Part shown: positions 24,661 to 32,985 of the stretch, piece after piece | Layout: each line of letters begins with the position of its first letter | Numbering within the stretch: position 1 is the stretch's first letter | The notes under the pieces: model-generated | The model's database searches: none | The model's input: the letters and a program-made list of their open reading frames with translations, nothing else | Told to the model about the DNA's origin: nothing | Origin: Mycobacterium sp. ACS1612 | GTDB taxonomy: Bacteria; Actinomycetota; Actinomycetes; Mycobacteriales; Mycobacteriaceae | Assembly (NCBI RefSeq): GCF_001667505.1 | Contig: NZ_LZHZ01000008.1 | Location: forward strand, 1 to 64,000 | Direction: 5' to 3' | Length of the DNA stretch: 64,000 nucleotides | Program-made: the position numbers and the translations under genes

Positions 24661-25521
24661 ATGTGTGTAGAGCCGAAAGGCGTCCCGCCCCTGCGGACCG
24701 CCGAGGAGCGCGAGCCGAGTGATCGAATCCCGCCAGGCGAGCTGACCCGGCTGGGGCAGGACTCCTACGGTTGGGTGGCCATCCCGAACGACGTCGACGC
24801 CGCGTTGCCGATCGTGATCATCTGCCACGAGCGCTACGGCGTCGTGCGGCACACCGTCGAACTCACCGAGAAGTTCGCAGCTGCCGGATTCGCTTCGGTG
24901 GCACCGGATTTCTTTGCCGACATGGACCTGTCCGATGAACACGAGCGCTTGCCCGACATCAGTGACGCCGCAGCGCTGCGGCACCTCGACGCGGCGGCGG
25001 CATACGTCCGCGGCCTTGAACCCCGTCTGCGCGGGACGCCCATCGCCGTCGTCGGAATCTGCCGAACCGGCAGCTACGGGATCGTCGCCGACGCGGCACG
25101 CGACGACGTCGCCGCCGCGGTACTGCTCTACGGTGGCGCGCAACCACGGGAGTACGAAATCGGCGAACTGCGCGCGGCGCCGTATGTGGAGCTGATCAAG
25201 GCCGGCGCAGCGCCGGTGCTGGGCATCTGGGGAGAAAAAGACCACACCATGTCCGTCGAGCACGTCCGGCGGTTGCGTGGCCATCTCGAAGACGCCCGGC
25301 GCAGTTACGACTTCGTGCTGTACCCGGACCTACCGCACGGCTGGCTCAACGACACGATGCCCGGCCGGTTCCGCGCGGAGCAGGCCCGCGAAACCTTCGA
25401 GCTGATGGTGTCGTGGCTGCGGACCGTCGCCTCGAAGCAGCAGTCAGGGCAGGTGCGTTGGCGCTTCACGTCGACCATCGCCGACGATTACGACTTCGCC
25501 AGCAACACGCGTCAACACTGA
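24661..25521 (+). CDS. dienelactone hydrolase family protein
   Basis: 286 residues, alpha/beta hydrolase with the dienelactone-hydrolase set: Glu57 in CHERYG, nucleophile Cys134 in VGICRTGS, Asp194 in GEKDHT and His226 in LPHGW. Cys rather than Ser as nucleophile is normal for this family, which opens lactones of ring-cleavage products. It carries a ~40-residue N-terminal extension and a ~30-residue C-terminal tail. It could hydrolyse a lactone or pyrone formed after cupin cleavage; substrate inferred only. Probably co-transcribed with the next gene 29 bases on. Confidence 0.82.
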   Translation: MCVEPKGVPPLRTAEEREPSDRIPPGELTRLGQDSYGWVAIPNDVDAALPIVIICHERYGVVRHTVELTEKFAAAGFASVAPDFFADMDLSDEHERLPDISDAAALRHLDAAAAYVRGLEPRLRGTPIAVVGICRTGSYGIVADAARDDVAAAVLLYGGAQPREYEIGELRAAPYVELIKAGAAPVLGIWGEKDHTMSVEHVRRLRGHLEDARRSYDFVLYPDLPHGWLNDTMPGRFRAEQARETFELMVSWLRTVASKQQSGQVRWRFTSTIADDYDFASNTRQH

Positions 25522-25550
25522 GTTCACAATATGTTTGGAGTCGATAGCCA

Positions 25551-26180
25551 ATGATTCACTACGATTACCGCGCCACCGGTCTTGTCGTGTTCGACATGCT
25601 GGAGGCCTACCGCGAGCCCATCGAGGCCGCCGGATCGATCGGCCCGACGAAGCGGTTGATCGACGCCTGTCGCACGGTTGGGGTGCCGATCTTCTACGCC
25701 CGTGCCGACCATCGTGCGGACGGCGCCGATTTCGCCCGAACCATCGCCGACACCGACAGCCATTTCCGGCCGTGGGGACCGGACAACCCGTACCAACCGT
25801 TGCCTGCGCACGCCTCGGGGTCACCGGCACTGTCGGTGCTGGCCGAGATCGCACCGCAACCGGGGGACTACGACGTGCCCAAGCATCGTTGGTCGGCGTT
25901 TCACGGGACGCATCTGGAACTCTCGCTGCGCAGCCGCGACATCGACACGATCCTGCTCGTCGGTGGCTCGGTTCACGTCGGCATCGCGTCCACCGCGTAC
26001 GACGCCCGTGATATGGACTTCCAGATCACCATCATTCCGGAGTGCTGCCACGGCTTCGCCGAGCAGCGGACCTTCTTCATGGAGAAGGTGTTCCCGAGGA
26101 TGTGCAATGTGCGCTTGCTCGAGGACGTGATTGCCGGGCTGACGCCCGCGGTGCCGAGTGTGGCTGGACATCGGTTGTGA
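25551..26180 (+). CDS. isochorismatase-fold protein with Gly in place of the catalytic Cys
   Basis: 209 residues of the isochorismatase/cysteine-hydrolase superfamily. Asp15 (VVFDML) and Lys111 (VPKHRW) of the usual triad are present, but the Cys of the GVxxxxC segment is Gly144 (VGGSVHVGIASTAYDA). Amidase members need that Cys; true isochorismatases such as PhzD and EntB also have Gly there and hydrolyse a vinyl ether by acid catalysis. So this is more likely a vinyl-ether hydrolase or other lyase than an amidase. Last gene before a new promoter with a perfect GntR-type site. Confidence 0.75.
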   Translation: MIHYDYRATGLVVFDMLEAYREPIEAAGSIGPTKRLIDACRTVGVPIFYARADHRADGADFARTIADTDSHFRPWGPDNPYQPLPAHASGSPALSVLAEIAPQPGDYDVPKHRWSAFHGTHLELSLRSRDIDTILLVGGSVHVGIASTAYDARDMDFQITIIPECCHGFAEQRTFFMEKVFPRMCNVRLLEDVIAGLTPAVPSVAGHRL

Positions 26181-26198
26181 CGCCGCTTACGATGCTAA

Positions 26199-26209
26199 TG
26201 GTAAAACCA
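26199..26209. promoter_or_regulatory. GntR/FadR-type operator TGGT-AAA-ACCA
   Basis: Perfect site with extended arms AATGGT/ACCATT, 34 bases before the cupin ATG and 19 bases after the isochorismatase-fold gene. It implies that the cupin gene has its own promoter under the island's repressor. Confidence 0.7.
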
Positions 26210-26243
26210 TTCTACAGTTGAAGGCTCGTCGAAGGAGAACAGT

Positions 26244-27272
26244 ATGGGGAAGAAGGGCCGCGTATTCGTCCGCGGACTGACCTCGGAGACCTATGGGCTC
26301 GGTGAATTCCGGCGCCAGCAACTGGAGGTCGAGCGGGTCCGCGACGATGCGTTCGTCGTCGACGACGCCAAGGTCGCCCACTCCGGAGACAGCGAACAAT
26401 CACGGACCTGGTGGCGAATCGGCCCCGGTGACGAGGATTTCCTCACCCAGACCGTCCAGGTTCACTTCGTGGAGCTGCCGCCGCAGTCGTCCAACCACGG
26501 CCACGGCCACCAGAACGAAGCGGCGTTCTACATCCTCGAAGGCCGCGGCTACGAGATTCACGACGACCAGCGCTACGACTGGGCCAAAGACGATCTGGTC
26601 TATGTGCACACCGACTCGGTGCACCGGCACTTCAACCCCTATGACGAGAAGGCGTTGGCTCTGGTCGTCAAGGCAAAGTGCACTTGGATGTTCATGGGTC
26701 TGATCCAGCAGGGCCGCAGCGGACCGGTCGAGAACGAGGCCGCGTTCGGGCCGCGCGAGGACTGGTCGCGGATCTGGACTCCTGGCGTGCTGGACCGCAA
26801 GAAGGTGATCAGCCCGGCGGACACCGTCTGGGAGCAGACCCCGTTGGGGCGGGTGCGGACCATCGCCTCGCCGGAGCGCACCGACGGCAGGATTTTCAGC
26901 ATCGACGCCTTCGAGCTCGAAATCGAGGCAGGTGGCCATTCCGGCAAGTACTGGAAGATGGCCGACGAGGTGTATTACGTACTGTCCGGCGGCGGCTACG
27001 CGCTGCAGTGGGAGGTCGAGGCGGAGATCGCCGAGAAGTACTACGCGCGTATCGCTTTGGAGCCGAAGCGGTACGAGATCAAGCAGGGCAACACCCTGTA
27101 TGTGCCGCAGAACCACGTGTGCCAGCTCTTCGCGGCAGACGGCACGCCGCTGCGGCTGTTCAACGCACAGAACCGGGTGTTCAAGCACCTGGGCTATGAC
27201 AACACGCACTTCTTCGAGCCTGCCTCCGCTGCTGACAAGCCGGCAGGCGAATTGGCCGACGCCTCAGCCTGA
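26244..27272 (+). CDS. double-cupin protein, only N-terminal metal site intact
   Basis: 342 residues. Barrel 1 holds a histidine-rich site HGHGHQNE (His85, His87, His89, Glu92) and a later His in VHRHFN. Barrel 2 keeps the fold (DEVYYVLSGGGY, VPQNHV) but the HxH pair is replaced (KYWKMADE), so it probably lacks metal. A bicupin dioxygenase or isomerase with one active site is likely. It is paralogous to the cupins at 21512 and 32986. AAGGAGA before the ATG. Single-gene unit: own operator in front, hairpin behind. Confidence 0.72.
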   Translation: MGKKGRVFVRGLTSETYGLGEFRRQQLEVERVRDDAFVVDDAKVAHSGDSEQSRTWWRIGPGDEDFLTQTVQVHFVELPPQSSNHGHGHQNEAAFYILEGRGYEIHDDQRYDWAKDDLVYVHTDSVHRHFNPYDEKALALVVKAKCTWMFMGLIQQGRSGPVENEAAFGPREDWSRIWTPGVLDRKKVISPADTVWEQTPLGRVRTIASPERTDGRIFSIDAFELEIEAGGHSGKYWKMADEVYYVLSGGGYALQWEVEAEIAEKYYARIALEPKRYEIKQGNTLYVPQNHVCQLFAADGTPLRLFNAQNRVFKHLGYDNTHFFEPASAADKPAGELADASA

Positions 27273-27279
27273 CCCAGAC

Positions 27280-27319
27280 TTCGGTCCGGCGGCTTGCCCT
27301 CACCGGCCGCCGGACCGAA
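27280..27319 (+). terminator. hairpin terminator after the 26244 cupin gene
   Basis: Perfect 14-base arms (TTCGGTCCGGCGGC and its complement at 27306-27319) around a 12-base loop, starting eight bases after the stop codon. A strong intrinsic-type stem without a clear U-tract. Confidence 0.65.
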
Positions 27320-27420
27320 CTCCAACGCGCTGGTCGCCCTAAGGCGGCACAGTGCGTTTTCTGCTGTGCAGAATCCTCTGGATCTTTCTGTTCGTTCAGC
27401 AGACAATATTTCGGTGAAGG

Positions 27421-27478
27421 GCTTCACAGGAGGCTTCGGACATGATAGGAATCACACTAATGGTCATACAATAAGTCC
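27421..27478 (+). promoter_or_regulatory. second copy of duplicated promoter module
   Basis: Collinear with 20262-20319 (see that entry). It lies in the 320-base gap between the cupin hairpin and the third binding-protein gene; apart from the hairpin, this module and the operator inside it, I see nothing else in that gap. Confidence 0.6.
27461..27471. promoter_or_regulatory. near-consensus operator TGGT-CAT-ACAA
   Basis: One mismatch to TGGT-N3-ACCA (ACAA for ACCA, the same variant as at 37253). It falls inside the duplicated promoter module upstream of the binding-protein, permease and ATPase genes. Confidence 0.5.
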
Positions 27479-27592
27479 AGAGATTGCCGACGACCCATCA
27501 GCCCAAAGCTCAGAGATCGACAGGCCGTCAACGGGGGCCAGAATCCGGCGCAGTCGGCGCCGGCGGACATGAACAGTGAGGACTCGAGGCAC

Positions 27593-28699
27593 ATGACATT
27601 TCGACACGGTCATCTGGTGGCGGCCGTCGGCCTGACGCTGGCCCTTGTCTCATGCGGCGCGCCGCCGACTGCGCCGCCAAGCGGGTCGGGGCAGAACAAT
27701 GGCGCCTCGAAATTCCAGCAGTACGAGGGCCTCAAAGGCCAGCAACGCCGCGACACCTTGCTCAAGGACGCGAAGACCGAAGGCGAAGTGTCGGTGTACA
27801 CGTCGATGACGAGCGACGTGGCGAATGCTGTCACGAAGGCGTTCACCGAACAGACCGGCATCAAGGTCAACCTGTACCGCGCTGACTCGGAAACTGTGCT
27901 GCAACGCATCCTGCAAGAGGCCAGGGCCAACCACGCCGGCGCCGACGTCGTCGAAACCGACGCGCTGGAGATGGCGTCGCTGGGCAAGGAGCAACTGGTG
28001 GAGCCCTACACCGGCGAACGTCGCGACCTGGTGGGCGACGAGGGCAAGTTCGACAACTGGACGGCCGACCGATACAACCTGTTCGCCCCCAGCTGGAACA
28101 CCACGAAGGTGCCCGCGGGCGACCAGCCGAAGTCGTGGGAAGACCTGGCCAGCCCGAAGTGGGACGGCGCGCTCGCAATGGAGCTCAACGACTACGACTG
28201 GTATCTGACGCTCTACGAGTACTGGCAGCAACACGGTAAGAGCGATGCCGATATCGACAAGATCTTCGCCGATATGGCCAATGGCGCGAAGGTGGTCAAG
28301 GGCCACACCGTGATGGGCGAAATGCTCTCGGCCGGACAGTATTCGGTGGCGGCGTCGAACTACAGCTACATCGTGCAGAAGGCGGTGAACAAGGGCGCGC
28401 CGGTGGCTTACCAGCCGTTCGTGCAACCGGTGATTGCCCGTCCGCAGGGTGCCGCCCCGCTGAAATCCGCCCCGCATCCCGCCGCTGCATTGCTTTTCCA
28501 GGACTGGCTGTTCACCGAAGGCCAGCAGGTGTTCGTCGATCAGGGACTGACCCCGTCGATCGAGCCGGCGAACCTGAAGGACCCTTTGGAGGGAATCGAG
28601 GTCATTCCCGTCGACGTCAAACAGCTTCTGGACAAGCAGAAGGAATGGAGCGACCGCTACGAGGCGCTGCTGTCCCGAAGCGACAAGATCGGCGGCTGA
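27593..28699 (+). CDS. ABC importer substrate-binding lipoprotein, paralogue 3 of 3
   Basis: 368 residues; signal peptide with lipobox LVSC (Cys21). Same fold and landmarks as the two other paralogues: GEVSVYTSMTSDVANAVTKAF, ETVLQRILQEA, VVETDALEM, AKVVKGHTVMGEMLSAGQYSVA and HPAAALLFQDWLFTEGQ. An in-frame ATG 24 bases upstream exists, but the chosen ATG has GAGG at good distance and gives the same length as the paralogues. It lies directly before the permease and ATPase genes and is thus the cognate binding protein. Confidence 0.85.
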   Translation: MTFRHGHLVAAVGLTLALVSCGAPPTAPPSGSGQNNGASKFQQYEGLKGQQRRDTLLKDAKTEGEVSVYTSMTSDVANAVTKAFTEQTGIKVNLYRADSETVLQRILQEARANHAGADVVETDALEMASLGKEQLVEPYTGERRDLVGDEGKFDNWTADRYNLFAPSWNTTKVPAGDQPKSWEDLASPKWDGALAMELNDYDWYLTLYEYWQQHGKSDADIDKIFADMANGAKVVKGHTVMGEMLSAGQYSVAASNYSYIVQKAVNKGAPVAYQPFVQPVIARPQGAAPLKSAPHPAAALLFQDWLFTEGQQVFVDQGLTPSIEPANLKDPLEGIEVIPVDVKQLLDKQKEWSDRYEALLSRSDKIGG

Positions 28700-28740
28700 G
28701 CGCCGCACGCCCGGCCAGCCCGACGCATTGAGGTGAATAC

Positions 28741-30492
28741 ATGACGACTGCCACACCGACTCGGCCGGCCGCCCCGGCGCCCTCGGTCGGTCCAGTACCG
28801 ACCCAGCCCGGCCGTTGGCGGCGCTTCCTGCCCAACACGAAATTCCTGACTCTCGGCGTGGTGACCCTTGTCATCGCCTATCTGGCGCTCGTGCCGCTGT
28901 ACTACCTGTTCTGGGGAACGTTCTTCGACGCAACGGGGTTCACGTTCTCGGGGTTCGAACGGGCATACGGCAACCACCAGATCTTCGACCTGGTCGGCAA
29001 CTCGTTGTTGTTCGCGGTGGGCGCTGCGGCGGTGTCGCTGGTGCTCGGCACCGGGTTGGCGTATCTGAACGTTCGCACCGACGTCCCGTTCAAGGCGCTG
29101 TTCTTCGCCGCATCCATAATCCCCCTGGTGATACCGGGCATCCTCTACACGATCGCGTGGATCCTGTTGGGCAGCCCGGATATTGGATTGATCAACCACT
29201 ACCTGGAGCCGGTTTTCGGGCACGCGGTGATCGACGTGTTCAGCATCTGGGGCATGATCTGGGTCGAGGGCCTGCAACTGTCGCCGATCGTCTTCCTGCT
29301 CATGGTCGCCTCGTTCCGCTCGATGGACCCGTCGTTGGAAGAGTCGGCGTTGATGTCGGGCGCAGGCCGGTGGACCGTCTTCCGTAAGGTCACCGTGCCG
29401 TTGGCCCGGCCTGCGATCGTGGCCGCGGTCCTGATCATGGTGGTGCGCAGCTTGGAGAGCTTCGAGGTGCCCGCACTGCTGGGTCTGCAGAACGGCACAT
29501 ACGTGTTCACCAGCCGGATCTACTTCGTGCTGCGGGACTATCCGCCGGACCTGTCCGCCGCGGGCGCATTGGCGATCGGCTTGCTGATCATCGCCGTACT
29601 CGGTGTCGCGATCTCGAACTTCGCCGGGCGCGCCAGCAAGAACTACCAGACGGTGACCGGCAAGGGATTTCGGCCCCGGCCAATGGAACTCGGCAAGTGG
29701 CGGCCCGTGGCAGGCGTGCTGATCATCGGCTATTTCCTGCTGACCGTCATCGCACCGCTGCTGGTGCTGTTGTACACCTCGCTGCTGAAGTTCTACGCGC
29801 CGCCGTCGAAGGACACGTTCAAGTCCATGACGCTGGAGAACTACCGGGCGCTGGCACACACCGCGGACGCCATCACGGCGCTGAAGAACTCGCTGATCCT
29901 CGGGCTGTCGTCGGCGACGCTGGTGATGGCGGTGATGGCGGTGGCCGCCTGGATCGTGGTGCGCTCCAAGATCCGCGGTCGAAAGATCTTGGACGGATTG
30001 GCTTTCATGCCGCTGGTGGTGCCCGGCCTGGTGATGGGTCTGGCGCTGAGCTTCGTCTACCTTCGCAGCCCCATTCCGATCTACGGAACGCTGTTCATCC
30101 TGCTGATCTCCTACTGCACCCGGTACCTGCCGTACGGCATGCGGTACTCGGTCACCTCGATGCAGCAGATCTCCAACGAACTGGAGGAGTCGGCGATGGT
30201 GAACGGCGCCAGTTGGTGGCAGACGTTCCGCCGGGTGCTGCTTCCGTTGCTGATGCCGGGCTTGGTCGCGGGCTGGATCTACATCCTCGTCGTATCGTTC
30301 CGCGAGCTGTCCAGTTCAATCCTGTTGTACAGCCCAGGAAACGAAGTGCTGTCCATCCTGATCTTCGAGCAGTTCGAGAACGGCCAATTCACCGTCTTGT
30401 CCGCGCTCGGAGTCGTCATGGTGCTGACGCTGGTGGTGTTGGTCACCGTCGCTTACAAGCTCGGGGCCAAGGTCGGCCTCAAGCAGGATTGA
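28741..30492 (+). CDS. ABC importer permease, fused double-domain (FbpB type)
   Basis: 583 residues with about 12 membrane segments in two homologous halves. Each half has the cytoplasmic EAA loop that contacts the ATPase: EESALMSGAGRWTVFRKVTV near residue 200 and EESAMVNGASWWQTFRRVLL near residue 480. The fused arrangement is typical of Fe3+-type (FbpB/AfuB) importers, and one chain can form the whole channel. It works with the ATPase encoded 24 bases on and, by inference, with all three binding lipoproteins. Substrate not readable from sequence. Confidence 0.88.
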   Translation: MTTATPTRPAAPAPSVGPVPTQPGRWRRFLPNTKFLTLGVVTLVIAYLALVPLYYLFWGTFFDATGFTFSGFERAYGNHQIFDLVGNSLLFAVGAAAVSLVLGTGLAYLNVRTDVPFKALFFAASIIPLVIPGILYTIAWILLGSPDIGLINHYLEPVFGHAVIDVFSIWGMIWVEGLQLSPIVFLLMVASFRSMDPSLEESALMSGAGRWTVFRKVTVPLARPAIVAAVLIMVVRSLESFEVPALLGLQNGTYVFTSRIYFVLRDYPPDLSAAGALAIGLLIIAVLGVAISNFAGRASKNYQTVTGKGFRPRPMELGKWRPVAGVLIIGYFLLTVIAPLLVLLYTSLLKFYAPPSKDTFKSMTLENYRALAHTADAITALKNSLILGLSSATLVMAVMAVAAWIVVRSKIRGRKILDGLAFMPLVVPGLVMGLALSFVYLRSPIPIYGTLFILLISYCTRYLPYGMRYSVTSMQQISNELEESAMVNGASWWQTFRRVLLPLLMPGLVAGWIYILVVSFRELSSSILLYSPGNEVLSILIFEQFENGQFTVLSALGVVMVLTLVVLVTVAYKLGAKVGLKQD

Positions 30493-30516
30493 TCTGGTTG
30501 GAAAGGAACTACCGAC

Positions 30517-31677
30517 GTGCTCGAAGTCCAGAACTTGGTCAAGACGTTCGACGGTGAACGACAGAAACGCCGGAACCGCGGGTCGGCCCCCGCAAACAAC
30601 GGTGAGCCGGCAAGGGTTTTCGCCGTCAACGACGTCAGCTTCAAGGTCGAACCCGGTGAGTTGTTCACCTTGCTCGGGCCGTCGGGTTGCGGCAAATCGA
30701 CGACGCTGCGGTCTATCGCGGGTCTCGAGCAACCGGACGCCGGCGTCGTCTCGGTGGGCGGCAACGTGTTGTTCGCGGCGGGCGCCCAAACACAGAAGCG
30801 GGTGAATGTCCCTGCTAACAAGCGCGGACTCGGAATGGTCTTCCAGTCGTACGCGATCTGGCCGCACATGAGCGTCTTCGAGAACGTCGCCTTCCCGCTG
30901 CGGGTGCGGCCGCGGCGGCATCGTCCCGGTAAGCGCGAGATCACCGAACGCGTGGAACGGGTGCTCGAGACCATGGAACTGCTGCAGTACGCCGACCGGC
31001 ATGCCACCAAGTTGTCCGGTGGACAGCAGCAGCGGCTCGCGCTGGCGCGTGCGATCGTGATCGAGCCGTCGCTGCTGCTGCTCGACGAGCCGCTGTCCAA
31101 CCTGGACGCCAAACTCCGTGAGTCGCTTCGCTTCGAGCTCAAGCGACTGCAGCGGGAACTCGGCATCACGTCGATCTACGTGACGCACGACCAGATCGAG
31201 GCCCTTTCACTGTCGTCGAGCATCGCCGTGATGAAGGCGGGCGAGGTGGTTCAGCTGGGCAAGCCGCGCGCCATCTACGAGAACCCGCAGAGCAAGTTCG
31301 TCGCGGAGTTCATCGGGACGTCGAACTTCATCGACGGCACCGTCGCGTCGCGAAGCGGTGACCGGCACGTCGTCGAGACGCGCGACGGCCGCCTGACACT
31401 CGAGTCGGGTGCGCACGTCGAACCGGGAACCGGGGTGGTGGTGTCCATCCGGCCGGAGGCGGTCATGCTGACCACCGACCATCCGACAGGCGCGGAGAAC
31501 GTGTGGGAAGGCAATGTCACCACCCGCGCGTTCCTCGGCGACGCGGTCGACCACGTGGTGGCCGTCGGCAAGCACGAGATCCGTGCGCGCTGCCTGCCGC
31601 ACATCTCGCATGCGCCGGGAACCACGGTGTACCTGGACATGCAGCCAGGCAAGCTGTCGCTCGTCCCCGTCGACTGA
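30517..31677 (+). CDS. ABC importer ATPase (FbpC/PotA-like)
   Basis: 386 residues. The nucleotide-binding domain has Walker A GPSGCGKST, Q-loop VFQSYAIWPHMSVFENV, signature LSGGQQQRLALARAI, Walker B LLLLDEPLSNLD and the switch His of YVTHDQIEA. The C-terminal ~110 residues are a TOBE regulatory domain. An unusual ~25-residue basic insert (RQKRRNRGSAPANN) follows the first strand before FAVNDVSF. GTG start. It completes the importer operon with the permease. Confidence 0.9.
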   Translation: MLEVQNLVKTFDGERQKRRNRGSAPANNGEPARVFAVNDVSFKVEPGELFTLLGPSGCGKSTTLRSIAGLEQPDAGVVSVGGNVLFAAGAQTQKRVNVPANKRGLGMVFQSYAIWPHMSVFENVAFPLRVRPRRHRPGKREITERVERVLETMELLQYADRHATKLSGGQQQRLALARAIVIEPSLLLLDEPLSNLDAKLRESLRFELKRLQRELGITSIYVTHDQIEALSLSSSIAVMKAGEVVQLGKPRAIYENPQSKFVAEFIGTSNFIDGTVASRSGDRHVVETRDGRLTLESGAHVEPGTGVVVSIRPEAVMLTTDHPTGAENVWEGNVTTRAFLGDAVDHVVAVGKHEIRARCLPHISHAPGTTVYLDMQPGKLSLVPVD

Positions 31678-31685
31678 CCGCGAGT

Positions 31686-32927
31686 ATGCGTGTTGCGGAA
31701 GTACTGAAAAACCGCGATTTCAACCTCTACTGGGCGGGCGTGGTCTTCTCCCAGATCGGCACCAGGGGGACCGTCGCGGCGAATCTCTACCACGTCTACC
31801 AACTGACCGGCTCGGTCGCTCAGACCGGGTTGGTCGGTGCCGCACAGGCCGTCGCGCTGCTGGTGTTGAGCCCGCTCGGCGGCGTGTTCGCCGACCGGTG
31901 GGACCGCCGCAGGCTGCTGCAGTGGTCGCAGGCGGTGGCGATGGTGGTGGCCGGCGGCCTCGCCGCGCTGACGCTCACCGGCCGTATCGTGGCTTGGCAG
32001 GTGTTGGTGTCCGTCGTGTTGACCACCGCCGCAGCGACTTTCGACCAGCCGGCCAGGCAGGCGCTGATCCCGGCGCTGGTGCCGCGCACACAGTTGCCCC
32101 AGGCGTTCGCGTTGCTCAACCCGTCGCGCGAGATCGCGGTGCTGCTGGGTCCCGCCCTGGCGGGCATCTTCATCGGCATGGCCGGCCCGGGCCTGATGTA
32201 TGCGGTCGATGCGGGTACCTACGCGGTGCTGGTCGTCATCTTGCAGGTGCTGCGCGTCGCGAAACTCGAAGGAGCCGGATCGCACACGTCGGTGTGGTGG
32301 CAGCTCATCGAGGGTGCGCGATTCGTCAAGGGCCGCAAGATCATCTGGATGCTGATGTCGCTGGACCTCTCGGCGACGCTGTTCGGCGCATACCGTGTCG
32401 TACTGCCCGCGTTGTGCGCCACTGTCTTTCACGTGGGTCCGCAGGGCTACGGTGTGCTGTCCGCCGCCCCGTCCGCGGGCGCACTGCTCGCCACGTACAC
32501 GGTGTTCCGAGTGGTCGATAGGACGCGGCGGCTGGGCAGGGTGCTGCTGGTGTCGACGGTGCTGTACGGACTCTCCAACGTCGCGCTGGCACAGGCGCAT
32601 CTGTTCGTGATCGCCGTCGCGGCGGGGCTGCTGATCGGAGCATTCGACGCGATGGCCACCACGATCCGCCATGCCGCCGTGCAACTCGAGACGCCAGACG
32701 AATTGCGCGGAAGGGTATCGGCGATCTATCAGATGTCCTCGCGCGGCGGTCCGGCCCTCGGCGACACACTGGTCGGCGCGGTGGCGGGCGCACTCGGTCC
32801 CGTGACGGCGCTGACCGTCGGCGGCGTGCTCGCGGCGGTCTATGCCGGCGTCTTCGTCGCCAGGCCTAACCCGGTGCGCGCGTACCAAGGCGTCAACCAA
32901 GATGAGGACGCGACTGTGTCGACCTGA
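31686..32927 (+). CDS. MFS transporter of the EntS-like (TMR-type) group
   Basis: 413 residues, about 12 membrane segments. It opens with LKNRDFNLYWAGVVFSQIG and has GGVFADRWDRRRLLQ (motif A), FDQPARQALIPALVP and a late LRGRVSAIYQMSSRGGPALGD, the pattern of the MFS_3/enterobactin-exporter group. The ATG is eight bases after the ABC ATPase stop, so it is co-transcribed with the importer. It may export an intermediate or a toxic analogue, or act as an alternative carrier. Codons upstream of this ATG belong to another frame of the ATPase gene. Confidence 0.83.
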   Translation: MRVAEVLKNRDFNLYWAGVVFSQIGTRGTVAANLYHVYQLTGSVAQTGLVGAAQAVALLVLSPLGGVFADRWDRRRLLQWSQAVAMVVAGGLAALTLTGRIVAWQVLVSVVLTTAAATFDQPARQALIPALVPRTQLPQAFALLNPSREIAVLLGPALAGIFIGMAGPGLMYAVDAGTYAVLVVILQVLRVAKLEGAGSHTSVWWQLIEGARFVKGRKIIWMLMSLDLSATLFGAYRVVLPALCATVFHVGPQGYGVLSAAPSAGALLATYTVFRVVDRTRRLGRVLLVSTVLYGLSNVALAQAHLFVIAVAAGLLIGAFDAMATTIRHAAVQLETPDELRGRVSAIYQMSSRGGPALGDTLVGAVAGALGPVTALTVGGVLAAVYAGVFVARPNPVRAYQGVNQDEDATVST

Positions 32928-32929
32928 CC

Positions 32930-32957
32930 TTGACACTCATTCAATTGGTAATACCAT
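32930..32957 (+). promoter_or_regulatory. core promoter with overlapping perfect GntR-type operator
   Basis: A consensus -35 TTGACA (32930-32935) is followed after 16 bases by TACCAT (32952-32957) as a -10 candidate. The perfect operator TGGT-AAT-ACCA occupies 32946-32956 and so covers the -10. Such overlap would block polymerase, supporting repression of the cupin / EutA-like / aldolase-fold operon. Confidence 0.65.
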
Positions 32958-32985
32958 TAGGTCAAACTGCTGATGGAGGATGCAC

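Noticed and set aside
20351..31677. Ferric-iron uptake locus (binding protein, FbpB-like permease, FbpC-like ATPase).
   Set aside because: Family resemblance is to Fe3+-type importers, but no siderophore, Fur/IdeR-like box or iron gene was seen, while the operators and neighbours tie it to aromatic catabolism. Iron is kept only as an alternative.
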